Assembly: GCF_036884655.1 (NCBI RefSeq)
Contig: NC_088356.1
Span: forward strand, 12,552,501 to 12,616,500
DNA: 64,000 nt
Reading direction: 5' to 3'
Source of the DNA: Musa acuminata AAA Group
Lineage: Eukaryota > Streptophyta > Magnoliopsida > Zingiberales > Musaceae
A program made the position numbers and the translations under genes. A model generated the notes under the pieces. The model saw only the letters and a program-made list of their open reading frames with translations, ran no database searches and had not been told where the DNA came from. Positions 36,814 through 50,132 of the stretch are shown here, piece after piece. Each line of letters opens with the position of its first letter. The stretch's first letter is position 1.

Positions 36814-39800
36814 TCACAACTCTGCAATACTGCTAAGAGATGAAAACTGTGTGTTGATGTTTGCAAGAGTATCTTGATCAACATGGGCAGTCATCCACAT
36901 CTTGGGTGGAGAACAAAATGACAAAGCTGTCACGTCTGCTGATTCTAGCTTGGGTGTCGAGTGATCTTCACTTGTCAGATTATCAACTGTGCACTGCAGC
37001 TTCAAGTCCATGCAACCTCTTATATCTTCTTCACTATGCGCTTTGTTCAGTTTATTGATTACATCATCCATGGTTGAGTTTCTGTCGTGGCGCCATTTCA
37101 TAATCTGTCTTGATCTTTTGAACTCTCTATGATCATCTAGGTCATCATCATTTATTGAACAATCATCAGAAACAAATTCTCCTTTCTGCAACTCACATAA
37201 TTTCTGGTCGATGAGGTTTCGTGTCCTCTCCTGAAAACTCTCAGCTCTTTCAGAATTGGATTTCAGCTTCATCTTAATCTCAGAGACCAATTTTTCAGAA
37301 GAACCAGCAACCAATGCAGTCTGATCACCCGGTTCTGTTCCTTGCGTGATTGAGAATGTTTCCTCCAGTAAATTCACATTTTGCATGTACCTATCAAATG
37401 CCTCGTTTTCAACTTCAATATCTCGTTCAAAATGCTCTCTTAACTTCATAAACCTCCACCTGTTTATATTCACAGCATCCTGAGACATTATCAAGATCAT
37501 GGAAGTCTTGAGCAAAAATAACAGGCAGTTTCAGCAATTCAGAAGAACAGATTGTATATGATGCCCATACCTTTCTGTTCAACGGTTTCCTAGCTCGTAA
37601 GATATTGGCAACATTAGTGGAAATCTGCCTGAGTGAGTTGAGTCTCCCAGAAGCCCTGATATGATTAAATATTAGATAATCACGAGGAAAAATCCAGGTG
37701 TAGATCCTTTTAGATATGATTTGCTACAGCATACCCTGATGAGGACACATCATTGGATGGTTGTTCTATCGTCGTGGAGCTAGAAGGTGGTGGTTTGTCC
37801 GGCAAAGTACCATTGTGTTTAAGAACTGTTATTTTTGCCCTCAAAGCAAAATTAATGAAAGTGGATATTAGAAACATGTATGGTTTAACTCATTATGGTA
37901 CTTATATTGAAACATCATAGCAGGGCATAAATTTTCTATATGATCAGTTGGTAAAATAAGTGCATCAAAAAATTTAAATGGAATCAATGAAATCATGATC
38001 AGCTTAAATAAACAGATGATCTCAAAGAGGTTTGGTTTTCTTAATGATTACCGATCTCCATAGTAGCTTATCCACTTACCATGAATATGACATGGATTTT
38101 CAGCTTTGGCGCAGCAACTCTTGCATGACTGAAAAGGGCACCTGAAAAAGCAATGCAAAAAATTCCTAAAGGTCTGTGCAACGATCACCCAGAGAACACA
38201 ATCATTCTAGACAAGAAATACCAATAGCACAATGCAGTTTTACATTTTTAGCTTAACATATGACTTGAACTCGATGCACCTTTTTCAAGGGCTAGTTTAA
38301 TAATATGTTCATGGCTTACTTATACTTCTGTTGCTTCCTAAAGCAAGGATTTTCCTGTACCTACTTCAAGACTTGAGTTAAGGGAAACATCAGAGTTTCT
38401 CTTCTGGTCTCATGAGATTAAATTGCAACCATTTGGAGAATAAAGTTTAGAAGGAAAAAAGAACCAAGAGGAGAGGAGATAAAGAAAAGGAGAAAACGAA
38501 AAAGAATATAAGAAAGAAGAGAGAGCAAAAAGAGAAGAGAATGAAGGAAGCCATAGTGTGTGTGTTCCTTGCTGGATTAGTCTGCCGAACGCAGGGTATC
38601 GATGCTTAAAGCTGTAATCATCAAGCTATAGCATACGGATTCCGAATTACTACCTGATAATAACAGTACTAATTTAATATTTGTCCAACACACAACCAGA
38701 GTATATTAATTATTGGATCAGGATTCCACATTTGAATCTCCTGATTCCTTGATAGAATCAGATCCTAGTTGGACCCAACGCATGCTCATTGCAAAGGCCC
38801 TCTGTTACCCTCTATGGTTTACAAACAGAAAGAGAACAGGAAAAAGAAGAAAGTTCCACCCCTCTCTTCTTTCCTCTTTCATGTGTTTATTAGATCTCTA
38901 GTTACACAAACAATCACTGGGCCAGAACTGCCTCTGGATGGTCAACTGCAAATTAAACACTCTTGCACATGTTGGTCTGTACATGCTGGCCTAAAAGGGT
39001 AGGTAGAAGTAAGCCAGTGTACCGAACATACGGAAAAATACAAACATTTAGACAGCTTTTCACTTTTCATCAGCAGTTTTCTTAGGTTTACTGCTCCATA
39101 CCAATCAGTAAATATTGGCCCAACAAGATCCCAGTATGGATACTAATATTTGACTCTGCATGATAAACAATGAGTCTCAACCAATCCTTTTGTTGAAGAC
39201 TAGTAAGAAACTTTTCAAGCACCAACCATTCTTCTAAGATACTGGAAACGAGAACATCCTTGCCATCGGGCCACTAGATGGCCCTAAAATCTTATCGCTT
39301 TAAGTTGAGTACTTTTAATCTTGACTTGTGAACCAAACCAAAGAAGTCTTGTCCGATAATAACGATGAACCAAGATATGAAAAACCAGTTAATCCTGATC
39401 CCTGTTAAATTTGACTAAAAACCAGACAAACAACAGTGACAAAATGGCTGAGGCGATCCTTACTTTGGCATAAAATTATGGAGCTAAAACAGTAAACAAG
39501 CGGCCATAGATACCAAGCAGACCCAAAACTTTCTTGAACAAACATAAACCAGTTGTTAAAGAGATTTACACACTGCTTATCAAATTGGATACTTCAACAA
39601 CGGCCTTGTTTAAGAGCAAGGGATCTTTTCCATAAGGTTGTACTATGAATTCATACGTAAGCTTTCCCTAATCCTGAAGGGTTCTTGTTCATTCAAACAT
39701 ATGACTTGGGATTAATATCAATTTAATTCCAAATAACTGTCAAGTCAATATCTCAAAAAAGATCCACACATTGTTCTAAGCTTGGACTTTAAAGTCAACA

Positions 39801-40360
39801 TGGCATGTTGTGAAGCAAACATCGTAACTTAATATGTTCACCGAAAAAGGACACAAGTTTAAGAGATAGTATCAGCTCATCCAATAATTACATCCTGATG
39901 CAAGAATAATGCCAAATGAGGGGGAAAAAAATCTACTAGTAAAAAATGCAGCATTAAAAAATGACAGGGACTAGACGGTCTCCAATCAAGAAGCTATCTT
40001 CGATCTAATCATGGAAATTCCTTGTTCTAAACAAGTGGACGATGCATATATTTTCCTAAAGTTCAATGTTTACTGGCTTCAAAATTATACAAGGCTTCAA
40101 CTCTTTGTTGCTTCACTAAAGAAAAGATGCTATAGGAGACTAAATTTTGCAACTTGAAAAAACTAAATAAGTAAACGTTTCTACCTAGAGCGAGCAACAT
40201 TGCCACATTTGATGCACTTGGGCTTGTTAAGGCCCCGAAGGCTCGGTTTTGGCATTTCAAAAGCACCAGGCCGTTGTGATGTTATGTTGCCATCTATGGC
40301 CGTGATGGCCGTAATAGAGTCACCAATCTTGCCACTAGAGCCCGGAGATGAAGAAGCCAT
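36814..40360 (-). CDS. conserved plant protein with SHI/LRP1-spaced cysteine cluster
   Basis: Inferred exons (minus strand): 40185-40360, 38080-38141, 37735-37825, 37571-37655 and 36814-37479. They give 1080 nt and 359 aa. All introns are GT-AG with consistent phases. The start ATG at 40360 gives MASSSPGSSGK. Residues 49-76 form C-X2-C-X7-C-X4-C-X2-C-C-X6-C followed by HIH, the same spacing as the zinc-binding RING-like motif of SHI/STY/LRP1 transcription factors. No IXGH domain is seen, so it is not a classical SHI protein. The exon 1/2 junction cuts the motif just before the third cysteine. Downstream are a Ser/Pro-rich linker, a basic stretch (LRARKPLNRK), a helical charged region (LREHFERDIEVENEAFDRYM) and a basic segment near the middle of the last exon (REFKRSRQIMKWRHDR), suggesting a nuclear protein. 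Function unknown to me. Confidence 0.82.
38449..38551. repeat. 100-bp polypurine tract in intron 1
   Basis: The plus strand is almost wholly A/G here (for example AAAGAAAAGGAGAAAACGAA), so the transcript is polypyrimidine. It lies in the 2-kb first intron of the cysteine-cluster gene. Confidence 0.8.
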
Positions 40361-41656
40361 GAGCCAGATCTCTTCCAAAAGATAAAGCTAAAAACAGCGA
40401 CTGCACAATTTACAAAAAGTAAAGAATAATAGTCAAATTATATTCAAGCTAATTCACAGAGACAGTGCACGTCTCTGTTAAGAAAGCATGAACTGATCAC
40501 TAAAGGACATATACCACATAAAGATGATTGTCAGGCACATGCATGCAAAAGTCAAATATAGTATCTATAACTCTTCGAGTCTCAGACTTAAGCCATTTTC
40601 TAGCACTACATAGCTCCAGACCAGAAGTCCACAAAGTACAATGAACTTGTGCCAAAAAGTTTTCATCGAAGTCATAAGAAGCTACACTAATAGCCTGAAT
40701 AGCAATGAAAACTTAGCTGCGATCAAATTATAAAAGATGGAAAAAGGTCCAAGGGAGGAAGACGATGCTTCGGAAACCAATCAAAGTGGATTAGGCAGGG
40801 CATAAGCCAACAACAGGTACAGATTGATCATTCAACTCATGCCAACAAGCTACCATGACGATTTTGAGTCTCAAAATGAGTGCCCTTCGGAAGCCCCTTA
40901 TGCAGAAACAAAAGGGATCCAGATCCCAGGTCAATCAAAATCTGAAGGACCAAAAGAAAATCATCCTTAATGGATCCCGATATCCAATTTGATCCATTGA
41001 TAATCAAAGGAAGGGGAGGAAAGGATTGTGATGCTTGAAGTTCATTACTGCCATAAAGAAGAAGAAGAAGAAGAAGAAAACCCAGAGCGAAAGAGACGCA
41101 CCAGAAGAGGGAATTTGGTACACTATTTCGCCTTTGGAAGAAACCCTACCAAAGAAAAAGAGGGAGAGAGCGGAGGAGGAGAACGGCCGAAGAGGAGCCC
41201 GCAGCCACAACAAAGAATCCAACAGCGCCGGCCCTTCACCGCCACCGGATGAGAGAAGAGGGCGGTCGTAGCGGGCGGCCGAACCGTTCGGCGTCGGAGA
41301 AGAAGTGGGCGAAAGAACGGCGACCCGACCGGTCCAAGGTAAAAAGGTACGATGTTTCGGTTCTCCCCGAACCAAGGACACAACAATCACCAGCCGGGTC
41401 GTCAGTGTTGCGGATTGCCAGCGTGGCGACATTCCGAGGCGTCGGATGAGGGGTGGGGACACCGTTTGGGGGCTTCTTCCGCCCTTGAGTGCACGGAAAC
41501 GAAGGCCCATCGGAATCATCGAATGGGTCTTCCCTCGCAAGCCCAACCAACAAATCCACAAACCCAACTGGTCGAATAAAACGCGTAGGTCAAGATCAGA
41601 CTGGACCGGTAAAAATCAAGTTTTTCTTTTTTTTAAGCAAAATTAAACAAACATAT
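40361..41656 (-). promoter_or_regulatory. putative leader intron and promoter of the cysteine-cluster gene
   Basis: A 3' splice-like GTGCAG lies about 40 bp upstream of the ATG (near 40401), suggesting a leader intron. The CpG-rich stretch 41080-41600 is the likely first exon and promoter. It holds a telo-box (TAGGGTTT on the sense strand, about 41135-41142) next to a CT-rich run. Overlapping open frames on both strands here are probably composition effects. Confidence 0.35.
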
Positions 41657-42775
41657 TGTTGCGGGGGGCAACTGTTTAAGCCGTGGCCTCGGGGCCGTCA
41701 CGACTTGGTTCGAGTCCGGAAGGCAGGGATCTCCATGGGGGCGCTCCTCGAGCTCGTTGAATCTCCGAAGGCTTCGCACCTGCACTCCGACCCCTCCGAC
41801 GATCAAGTTAGAGGAAGATGCGGAGGGGGTTTCGAGAGAAGTAGTGTTTTGGAGTGTGTCTCCCCCTCTCCTTCTCCTTCTAATGAACGAGAGGGTATTT
41901 GTAGGGAAGCATTCTACTTCCTGAGCTGCCTGCTTGTAGGGGGCAGGCTGATAGTAGCGATGGCGTAACGTGTTAGACTTGGCTTTTGCAGGATAGTAAT
42001 GTGCCTCGGTCAGCGTTCTGATCAATTCCGAGGTGCGTGACGTCATCTGGAGCAGCTGACGTTGTCCTGAGACTGTTTGCCATTTTTACCCTTATCATAT
42101 TCCCCCCCGAAAGGAGCTATGCATCGGTTGTTGTAAGAGGAGTCCGATGCATGGCTTCTGTCTTCAGGCGGGCTGGCCGCGCAGACGAGGTTTCGGGGAG
42201 AATGGAGCCGAGGGGCCGAGGAGCACGACGCAGGCGGGCTGGCCGCGCAGGCGTGGTCTCGGGTGGCGTAAAGCCGAAGAGCCGAGGAGCACGACGCAGG
42301 CGGGCTGACCGCGCAGGTGTGTCCCGGGTGGCGTTAAGCCGAAGAGTCGAGGAGCACGACGCAGGCGGGCTGGCCGCGCAGGTGTGTCCCGGGTGGCGTA
42401 AAGTCGAAGAGCCGAGGAGCACGACGCAGGCGGGCTGGCCGCGCAGGTGTGTCTCGGGTGGCGTAAAGCCGAAGAGCCGAGGAGCACGACGCAGGCGGGC
42501 TGGCCGCGCAGGCGTGGTCTCGGGTGGCGTAAAGCCGAAGAGCCGAGGAGCACGACGCAAGCGGGCTGACCGCACAGGTGTGTCCCGAGTGGCGTTAAGC
42601 CGAAGAGCCGAGGAGCACGACGCAGGCGGGCTGGCCGCGCAGGCGTGGTCTCGGGTGGCGTAAAGCCGAAGAGCCGAGGAGCACGACGTAGGCGGGCTGC
42701 ACCGTCAGCCGGGCGGCTGAGGCGGGCAGCCGCGCATGGGGCCGAGGAGCCAAGACCAGCCCCAAAGGAATATAT
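41657..42775 (-). mobile_element. LTR-like segment of a third retroelement family with U3 minisatellite
   Basis: It starts TGTTGCGGGG at about 41657. The minus strand has a TATA-like CCCTACAAATACCC near 41896-41909, with a GC-rich minisatellite upstream of it (42165-42700). No coding sequence and no partner LTR are in the window. The right boundary is uncertain because it merges with a TA/TG microsatellite. Class assigned from layout only. Confidence 0.4.
42165..42705 (-). repeat. 65/66-bp GC-rich minisatellite, nine units
   Basis: Units starting CAGGCGGGCTG occur at 42165, 42231, 42297, 42362, 42427, 42492, 42558, 42623 and 42689. Units of 66 and 65 bp are intermixed: the longer have GTGGTCTCGGG and the shorter TGTGTCCCGGG or TGTGTCTCGGG. 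Long open frames on both strands here (about 208 and 213 codons) are a side effect of low stop-codon content. Confidence 0.95.
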
Positions 42776-42822
42776 ATACACACACATGTGTATATATATA
42801 TACACATGTGTGTGTATGTGTA

Positions 42823-44330
42823 TGTTAGGATCAGCACTAAGAGGGGGGGTGAATTAGTGCAGCGGTAAAATCCACGTCTTCAAAATACCTTCGTACGATA
42901 AAAGCTGATTTCGACGTAGAAAACTGATTTTGAAAACTTAACTTTGAAATACGTTCTTAAATGAATTGAAGATAGTAAGCAATTGAAGAGGTTTGCAATT
43001 AAAGTAAATTGCTCAAGACATAAATGTAAACCAAATTTTAGAGTGGTTCGGTCAACGTGACCTACATCCACTTTCGGCTTCCTCCTCCGACGAGGTCATC
43101 GGTATCCACTAGAGGCCTTCCTTCAATAGGCGAAGGCCAATCACCTTTTACACCCCTCTTCTCCTTTTATCGGGTCTAGGAGATAACCCTTACAAGCACT
43201 CACTCTCCTCTCTAAACAGAAATCTAAGTTTAAGCTAGAGGAGGGAATACACTTATGATCGCAGCTCTCTGTGCTTGTGTACTTTAACTAGGGATGAGAG
43301 GGATATTTATAGGCTTCAAGTTGATTCAAACTTGGAGCCTAAAACTTTCCCATCCTGGGTTCCCTGGGCACGAGCAGTACCATCGCCTGTGCTGGCTGGT
43401 ACCACCTCCTAGTGTCAGTTGACACTGACACAGTCCTGGGCGGTACCATCGCCTGGGGGGCACTACTGGGCGGTACCACCGCTTGACATAGTCTCGAAGA
43501 TTGTGCCACAACGATGAAACTTCTTGGGACACTGTTTGGGTCTCTTATTGGGCCCAACACAGTTCTTACATGGGCCTAGCTGGCCCCTAATTGGGTTGGC
43601 CCAAATCCAAGTCCAATTATGTGCTAACTACGAAATTCTAAGACATTTGCTAAGCTAAACAAGTCCCTATGTCTATTCTTCCGGCGAACTTCCGACGATC
43701 TCTCGGTAATGTTCCGACGGACTCCAAGCAAGCTCCTGGACTTCGACGATCTTCTTGGCGAGTTTCGATGAGCTTCTCTGGCAAGCTCTGAGACTTCTCG
43801 GCTGGTTCCGCCAGAACTTCTGATGAACGTTCGGACTTCCGATGAACTCTCCAACTCGCAATGAAATCGCGTTCTTGAGTCCGGGACTTCATTTTACTTC
43901 ATGCCTTGTTATTGTAGTTAATCCTACACATATAAAACATACTTTAATCTAGACAATTAATACTAATCATTAATCAAGTTGTCCAGCATGTCATTGGTCC
44001 CTCAATGCTTCATCCGATTCTTTGGTGCATCATCCTCTCTTGCGGCCTATTGCTCAATCGGTCAGTTGACTCCGTAACTTCAATATCCTTGGCACAATAT
44101 CCGCTCTTATTGGTCCGATGCCTGAATCCACGGCCCGAAGCCTTCTGTCGATACGTTGATCGATCCACTAGTCCGACGCCCAATCTTCTGATATGTTTTT
44201 CTCCAGCACAACATGATTCTTCTTGCTTCAATTGTCTCATCTTGATCGAAGTATCCTGCGTCACTCAAAACGCAGATTAAAACATAAATATTTATCGATT
44301 GGTTTCATCATCAAAATCCGAGATTTAGTA
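42823..44330 (-). repeat. 3' LTR of older SIRE-like element
   Basis: TGTTAGGATC at the plus-strand left end. A minus-strand TATA (TATAAATA, 43304-43311) has four palindromic GGTACCACC-type cores upstream of it (43374-43487). A purine tract, AAAAAGGGGAAGAT on the minus strand, adjoins the right end. Confidence 0.88.
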
Positions 44331-46487
44331 ATCTTCCCCTTTTTGATGATGACAACTAATCGACGATGGAGTTAACCTTAACTCTCGGAGTTTAAACAAA
44401 CTCCCCCTATTAATATACCTTATTGATAGAAACTCTTGGATTCAAAAATCCAAGTAACATGTCATGATCAAATCATGCATGACATCAACATACTTCTCTC
44501 CCTTTGTCATCAACAAAAAGGAGAAGTCCACTATTCATGTGTTTGGAAATATAAGTTCAACTCATTGCATAAAAATATAATATCAAGTTTTATCATCGTG
44601 CAATTTAGTAAAAATTTAGCAAATGCTACATCATATTAGAATATGCTAGCTATCAAGTTTTAGATATGCAAGGTAGTAAGATAGCATGTTCTATATCATA
44701 CAAGTTAGGAAAATTTATCATCATTTTAGAAAGTGTAAGCTAGTAATTTTCTATCACTTTACAACATGCATAATCACCAAATTATCATTAATTTTAAGAT
44801 GTGCATAATTGTAAATTTTACAAGTTTGTATTTTTGCTTTTTAAGATAGGCAAAATAGTGATATTCAAGATAGCAAGCTCTTTCTCTTTTGAGAAGTGTC
44901 ATTTTTTGCTTCCTTTGCAAAGTGTAAGCTAACAAATTTTACATATATGAAAGTTGGCAAATTTTTACATCTTTTGAGATAAGCAAGCTTTTTGCTTCTC
45001 TTTATGATGTCTAAACTAGCAACTGTTGCTTTTCTTTGCGATGCACAAGTTAGCAAATTTTGCTTCATTCTTGAATTGTGCAAGTTAGCATCTTTCTCTT
45101 TGAGATATGTACATTAGTAACTCTTTCTCCCCCTTTGTCATTGTCAAAAAGAAGGAAAGAATATAATTTTATATCTTTTTTTCCTTTATAATAATTTTTA
45201 AATCATGATAAAGGAAAATAGCATAGATGAAAATTCAAGTCATTAATATCAAAATAATTATTTTATCATAAATATTTCATCATTGCATGCATTCATATCA
45301 TCTCATGAAGAATATCAAGAAGAACTTGGTGATGATATATTACTTGATGAATACAAGGAATTGTGCATAAAAATCATATCATGAGAGATAAGATCATGTA
45401 AATATCAAAAGACATGATTCATATATTAAATCTCCTCTTAAATAAAATACCAAGAAGAATCGTAGGAGAACGATTAATGAAAAATCTTGATTCATAATAA
45501 ATCTTAATTTGTAAATATCAAGGAATCAAGATCATGACTTAGATAAAAATTTATTCAAATTTAAATCATCAAAATCATTTTTAAAGTCCAAGAGATTCGT
45601 AAAAATGATACAAATGGATTCATTAAAATCAATAAGATAGAGAAAAATAATTTTCAAGAAACATATTTTTCTCTTTTTAGTTATTTTGATTCATATGATT
45701 TTATTTCATTCAAGCATGTATTTTTTCATTTATGCCAAATAAAAATATATATCATCAATCGTTTAGGATCAAAAATAAATTTCGTCATAAAAACCATCAA
45801 GATTAATAAACCATAAATTACTTGAAAATTAATATGCATAATTTCGAAATTTATTAAGCATGATCATTATGACATCAAAACATGGTTTTAAAATATTTAA
45901 TATTTTCATTACAACATCAGGTTTTATTGAACATAATTTTGAATGATTCTTATAGATATCTAAAACTTCTTTAGTTTTAATTTATATGATTGACTTTATA
46001 TTAGCATGCCCAAATTTTTGTTCTTATGTCAAAACCATACATCATGTTAAAAACCAAAGATAAGGTTCATAAAAAAATCATTAAGCCTTTCATACAAAAG
46101 CCATGAATCGTTATTGAAAAGCAATATAGAAATCATCAAAATATACATTCTTACTTCTTAAGCACATATATAAGATTAATCTTACTAGGTGTACAATCAT
46201 TAGATTTATATTTAATATTTTATTACATTATCGTAAAACATATAATTTTCATGATCATTTTCAAAATTACTAGAATGATAAGAATGATCCTAATTTTTGC
46301 ATTTCCATTTTTAAACATGAAATTTTTTTTAAAAATAATTATTAAAAAAATAAATGCATCATGAAAAGCATCAAGTAATTTCGAAATAAATTAGGGGGAT
46401 TTCGATTACCTCAAAAGCGGTTAAGGCATAGTTTGCCACCTCGCCTTTATTGATTTTCTCCTCATCTTCGGAGGAGCTCGATTCATT
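44331..46487 (-). other. AT-rich non-coding 3' part of older SIRE-like element
   Basis: No coding signature. It contains degenerate short repeats around 44640-45120 with recurring TAGCAA and TTTTGCTT words. The pol region expected here in an autonomous element is absent. Confidence 0.6.
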
Positions 46488-46922
46488 TCAATTTATGTTC
46501 TTCTTATTGCGTTCAAAGTAAGTAGTTACGTTCTTTTTGTTCTTTAATTTTTGTTTCATTAACTTTTTAAATTTATTTGTGAGGAATTCAAGTTCACCAT
46601 CACTTGAGCTTATGCTCGAGTGATCTTCATTTGTTCTATGTCTCAAATCCTTCCTGTTCTTTGGAAGGTAGTTCTCATGTTCGTCAAGTACCACATTTGT
46701 CATTTCATAGATCATCAAAGACCCTATTAGTTCTTTAAGTGGAAAAATATTTAAATCTTTTGTTTCTTGTATTGTCATTACTTTCAAATTCTAATTTTTA
46801 GAAAGAGATCTTAAAATCTTGTTAGCGAGTTCAAAATTCGAAAAGCTTTTACCAAGTCCTTTTAGACTATTGACGACATCTGTAAAATGGGTGTACATGT
46901 CTCCAATAGTCTCGCTTGGTTT
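46488..46922 (-). pseudogene. gag: gag, downstream part (older element)
   Basis: It continues the gag from 55023 after the nested insertion (SETIGDMYTHFTDVVNSLKG, then FPLKELIGSLMIYEMTN). It has an in-frame stop after RSLSKN. The segment where the sister element has its zinc knuckle is missing: the lysine-rich KLMKQKLKNKKN runs into NESSSSEDE-like sequence without any CCHC. Confidence 0.8.
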
Positions 46923-48481
46923 TGTTAGGATCAAGAGCACTAAGAGGGGAGGGGGGGGGGGGTGTGTGAATTAGTGCAGTGGAAAACTTTCGACGATTAA
47001 AACTGCGTTCGTACGATAAGAGTGATTTCAGTAGAAAATCCGATTCGTAAATCACTTAAACTTGTGATCAAGCAAGATGCAGTTAAAGCAAGTCTATGAA
47101 GGCAGTTTGCAGTTGTGATGGAAATTAGAATGTAAGCGTAAACTAAAATATGATGTTCGTACGATAAAACTGATTTACGTCTAAACGCTGATTTAGAAAA
47201 TACTGAACTTTGAAACACGATCATAAAAGTGCAAAAGGCAGTAAGCTATTGAGGAGGTTTGCAGTAAAGATAATATGCTCAAAATAAATGCAAATCGAGA
47301 TTTAGAGTGGTTTAGTCAATCTTGACCTACATCCACTTCTGGCTTCCTCCACCGATGAGGTCACCGACGTCCACTATAGGCCTTCCTTCAATAGGCGAAG
47401 GCTAACCACCCTTTCACAGTTTCACTCCTTTTGACAGGCTTAGGAGACAACCCTTACAAAAATTTCTCTCCTCTCTTGAAAGATCAGAACTTGGAAGAAA
47501 AGAGGGAGGAGAACTTCTTACTCATACAACACTTTTGAGCTCTAAAAATCACAGAGTAAGATCAGGATTTTGGTGGTTTTTGGGTGCCCTTTCATTGCTG
47601 AAAGGGTGGGGTATTTATAGGCCCCAACCCAGTTTGAATTCCGAGCTCAAAACTATCAATTCCCGAAATTCCGGGGTCTAGCGGTTGCACCGCCTAACTG
47701 TGGTGGTTGCACCGCGTGGCAGAGCTCGAAGACTGAGCCTCTGGACGGTGCCACCTCCTGTCAGGGGCGATTGCACCTTCTGCCAGAGCTCGGAGATCGA
47801 GCTCAGGCGGTGCCACCGTCGGACTGGGGCGGTTGCATCGCCCAATCAGAGCTCGGAGACCAAGCTCAGGCAGTTGCACCTCTATTAGAGGCGGTTGCAC
47901 CGCCTAGCCAGAGCTCGAAGACTGAGCCTTGGGCGGTGCCACCGCCGACCCAGGCGGTGCTACCTCTGGCCAAGTAATCTGGGTCCAAATGGGATGATCC
48001 ATTCGGCCCAATTTGGGTCTGTCAAGGGCCCAATTGCCCCAAGATTAAGTTAATGGGATCACCTCCCATTTCTAACTTAATCATCGTGCTAACTATGAAT
48101 TTCTTAAGGCATTTATTGCAACTTGCTCCGGTGCGTCAATCGCTTCTTCCGACGAGCTTCCGGTGAACTTCCGACAAACCTTCGGCGATGCTCCGACGGA
48201 CTTCCGGCAAACTCTTGGAATTGCGACGATCCACTTGGCGAGTTCCGACGAGCTTCTTTGGCAAGCTCTTGGACTTCTCGGATTTGATCTCGCAGAACCT
48301 CTGATGACCGTCCGGACTTCCATCGAACTCTCGAACTCCCAACATGATTATAGTCTTGACTCTGGCGTAACTTATGTTGCATGTCTTACTTTCATCGTAG
48401 TTAATCCTGCACACTTATCTCAACATATGGATTAGATAACAAATGACAATTGACGTCATCATCAAAATCCGAGATTCAACA
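46923..48481 (-). repeat. 3' LTR of nested SIRE-like element
   Basis: 1559 bp, ends TGTTAGGATC / GATTCAACA. Minus-strand TATA at 47612-47619. About ten palindromic GGTTGCACC or GGTGCCACC cores lie at 47680-47965. A poly-G run near 46949-46962 is longer than in the partner LTR. Confidence 0.92.
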
Positions 48482-50132
48482 ATCTCCCCCTTTTTGATGA
48501 TGACAATCAATTGATAACAGAGTTAATCTTATCTCCCCCTATCTATGTGCCATAATTGAGATAAGTCATTCTTGAATTCAAAGCCTTTGAATTCAAGAGA
48601 CATATTGATAAGTTTAAATCATTTAACATTATCAATACTCCCATCATGATTCCCATCATGATGTATCTCTTTGAAAATGATGTATGATGTCAAGACTCGA
48701 CATCCATTTTCAAATTTTGAATGTGAATTATGGTAATGATAGCAATTCATCATATGATAAGATATCAACATGTAAAATTTCGAAGTAAGATTTTGATATC
48801 TTAACATGATGCACACATTTCAAGTCTTTTAGCAATCATAGCATTTCATCACATGGTAAGATATCAACACGTAGGACTACTATGCAAGTTCTTGATATCT
48901 TAACATAATGCCAACATGACATATTGCTAATATGGCAATCATAGTTATCATTAATTCATATATTTTCGATGGTGCAAGCATGGCATAATCATAGCATCAA
49001 TACTCATATATCTGCTTCTTTCAACATAATATGACATTTATAGCATCAATTCATATATTTCTTCCCCTTTGTTATCAATAAAAAGGAGAACGATATAAAC
49101 AACTTTTAAATATATGTGCAATGCCATAAGTAGGTTCATGTCATTTATAGGATACAAACATCTCAAGAAAAATATGACATGGAAATTATTTACATAGAGT
49201 GAAAACTTCTTCCTTTTTATTTGTTATTATCTTTTTTGCATGAAGGAGGAAAGCCATTTGTGTAGTTCAAAACGATAGGATATTAATGCATGCTTTACAA
49301 GGATCAGGATATTTATGTGAATCAAATCCTTACACAAAAAAATCTTCCTTTTATAAGAAGGAATCATCAAATTTATTTCTCAAAGGGAATATTTTTCACA
49401 TAATAAGTCTTAAAGATATGCATTTGCTAGATCTATTTGTCAAAAATCAATAATGTGAATCAAACTATAAGTGACATATGTTTATTAAGTCCGAAAGAAA
49501 ATAATGTATGAAATCCGATTGGAACTGAAAATTTAAATTAACACTTTTATGCAATCGGACAAGACTATACAATCACGAAGACATACTCATTGTTATGGAA
49601 GTTTCCAATATGTCATTTTAGGCATGTAATGGCAATTAAGTGATTTGATCATTCAATCAATAAAGTCCGAATAATAATTTTAATAAATTTATGTATTCGG
49701 ACACATTAACATCATGGAAATACATTAATATCATGATAATATTTAACATCATGGTAATGTCTTATCAATTTCATGACTATGTTACTTTCTCATATCATAT
49801 TTACCAAGACACGAGGTTTTCAAAGTAGGCATTATAGAAACATTTAATTTTAACATGAAATGCGACAATGAGTAACGAGATTGAGCATATTCTCACCAAT
49901 TAATACATTAAGTAACCATATCAGCGATTAGTAGTCATCAAGACATTGTGATCAAGGTGAGTAATATAAAGAGTTTACAACAATGTAATTGTTACAACAA
50001 GAGGTGATTGTGTCCACATATACAAGCTTATTCAGGAGATGAAAAATTAAAGTGCCTAAATAAAGAGTCAAATTGTCGATGAATTTGTTGTAGTTCAGAT
50101 AGGATTTGATCTTGTCGAAGTTCAAGTCGATC
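48482..50132 (-). other. AT-rich non-coding 3' internal region of nested element
   Basis: No coding signature on either strand. It begins with the polypurine tract adjoining the 3' LTR and ends at the stop of the extra ORF. Confidence 0.6.

Noticed and set aside
41004..41567. 187-codon minus-strand frame
   Set aside because: It ends in a run of Phe from a GAA/TTC repeat, lies in the likely promoter/leader of the cysteine-cluster gene, and shows no domain.
42037..42805. Frames of 208 and 213 codons on opposite strands
   Set aside because: They run through the 65/66-bp minisatellite; openness reflects the repeat composition, and the frame is not kept from unit to unit.
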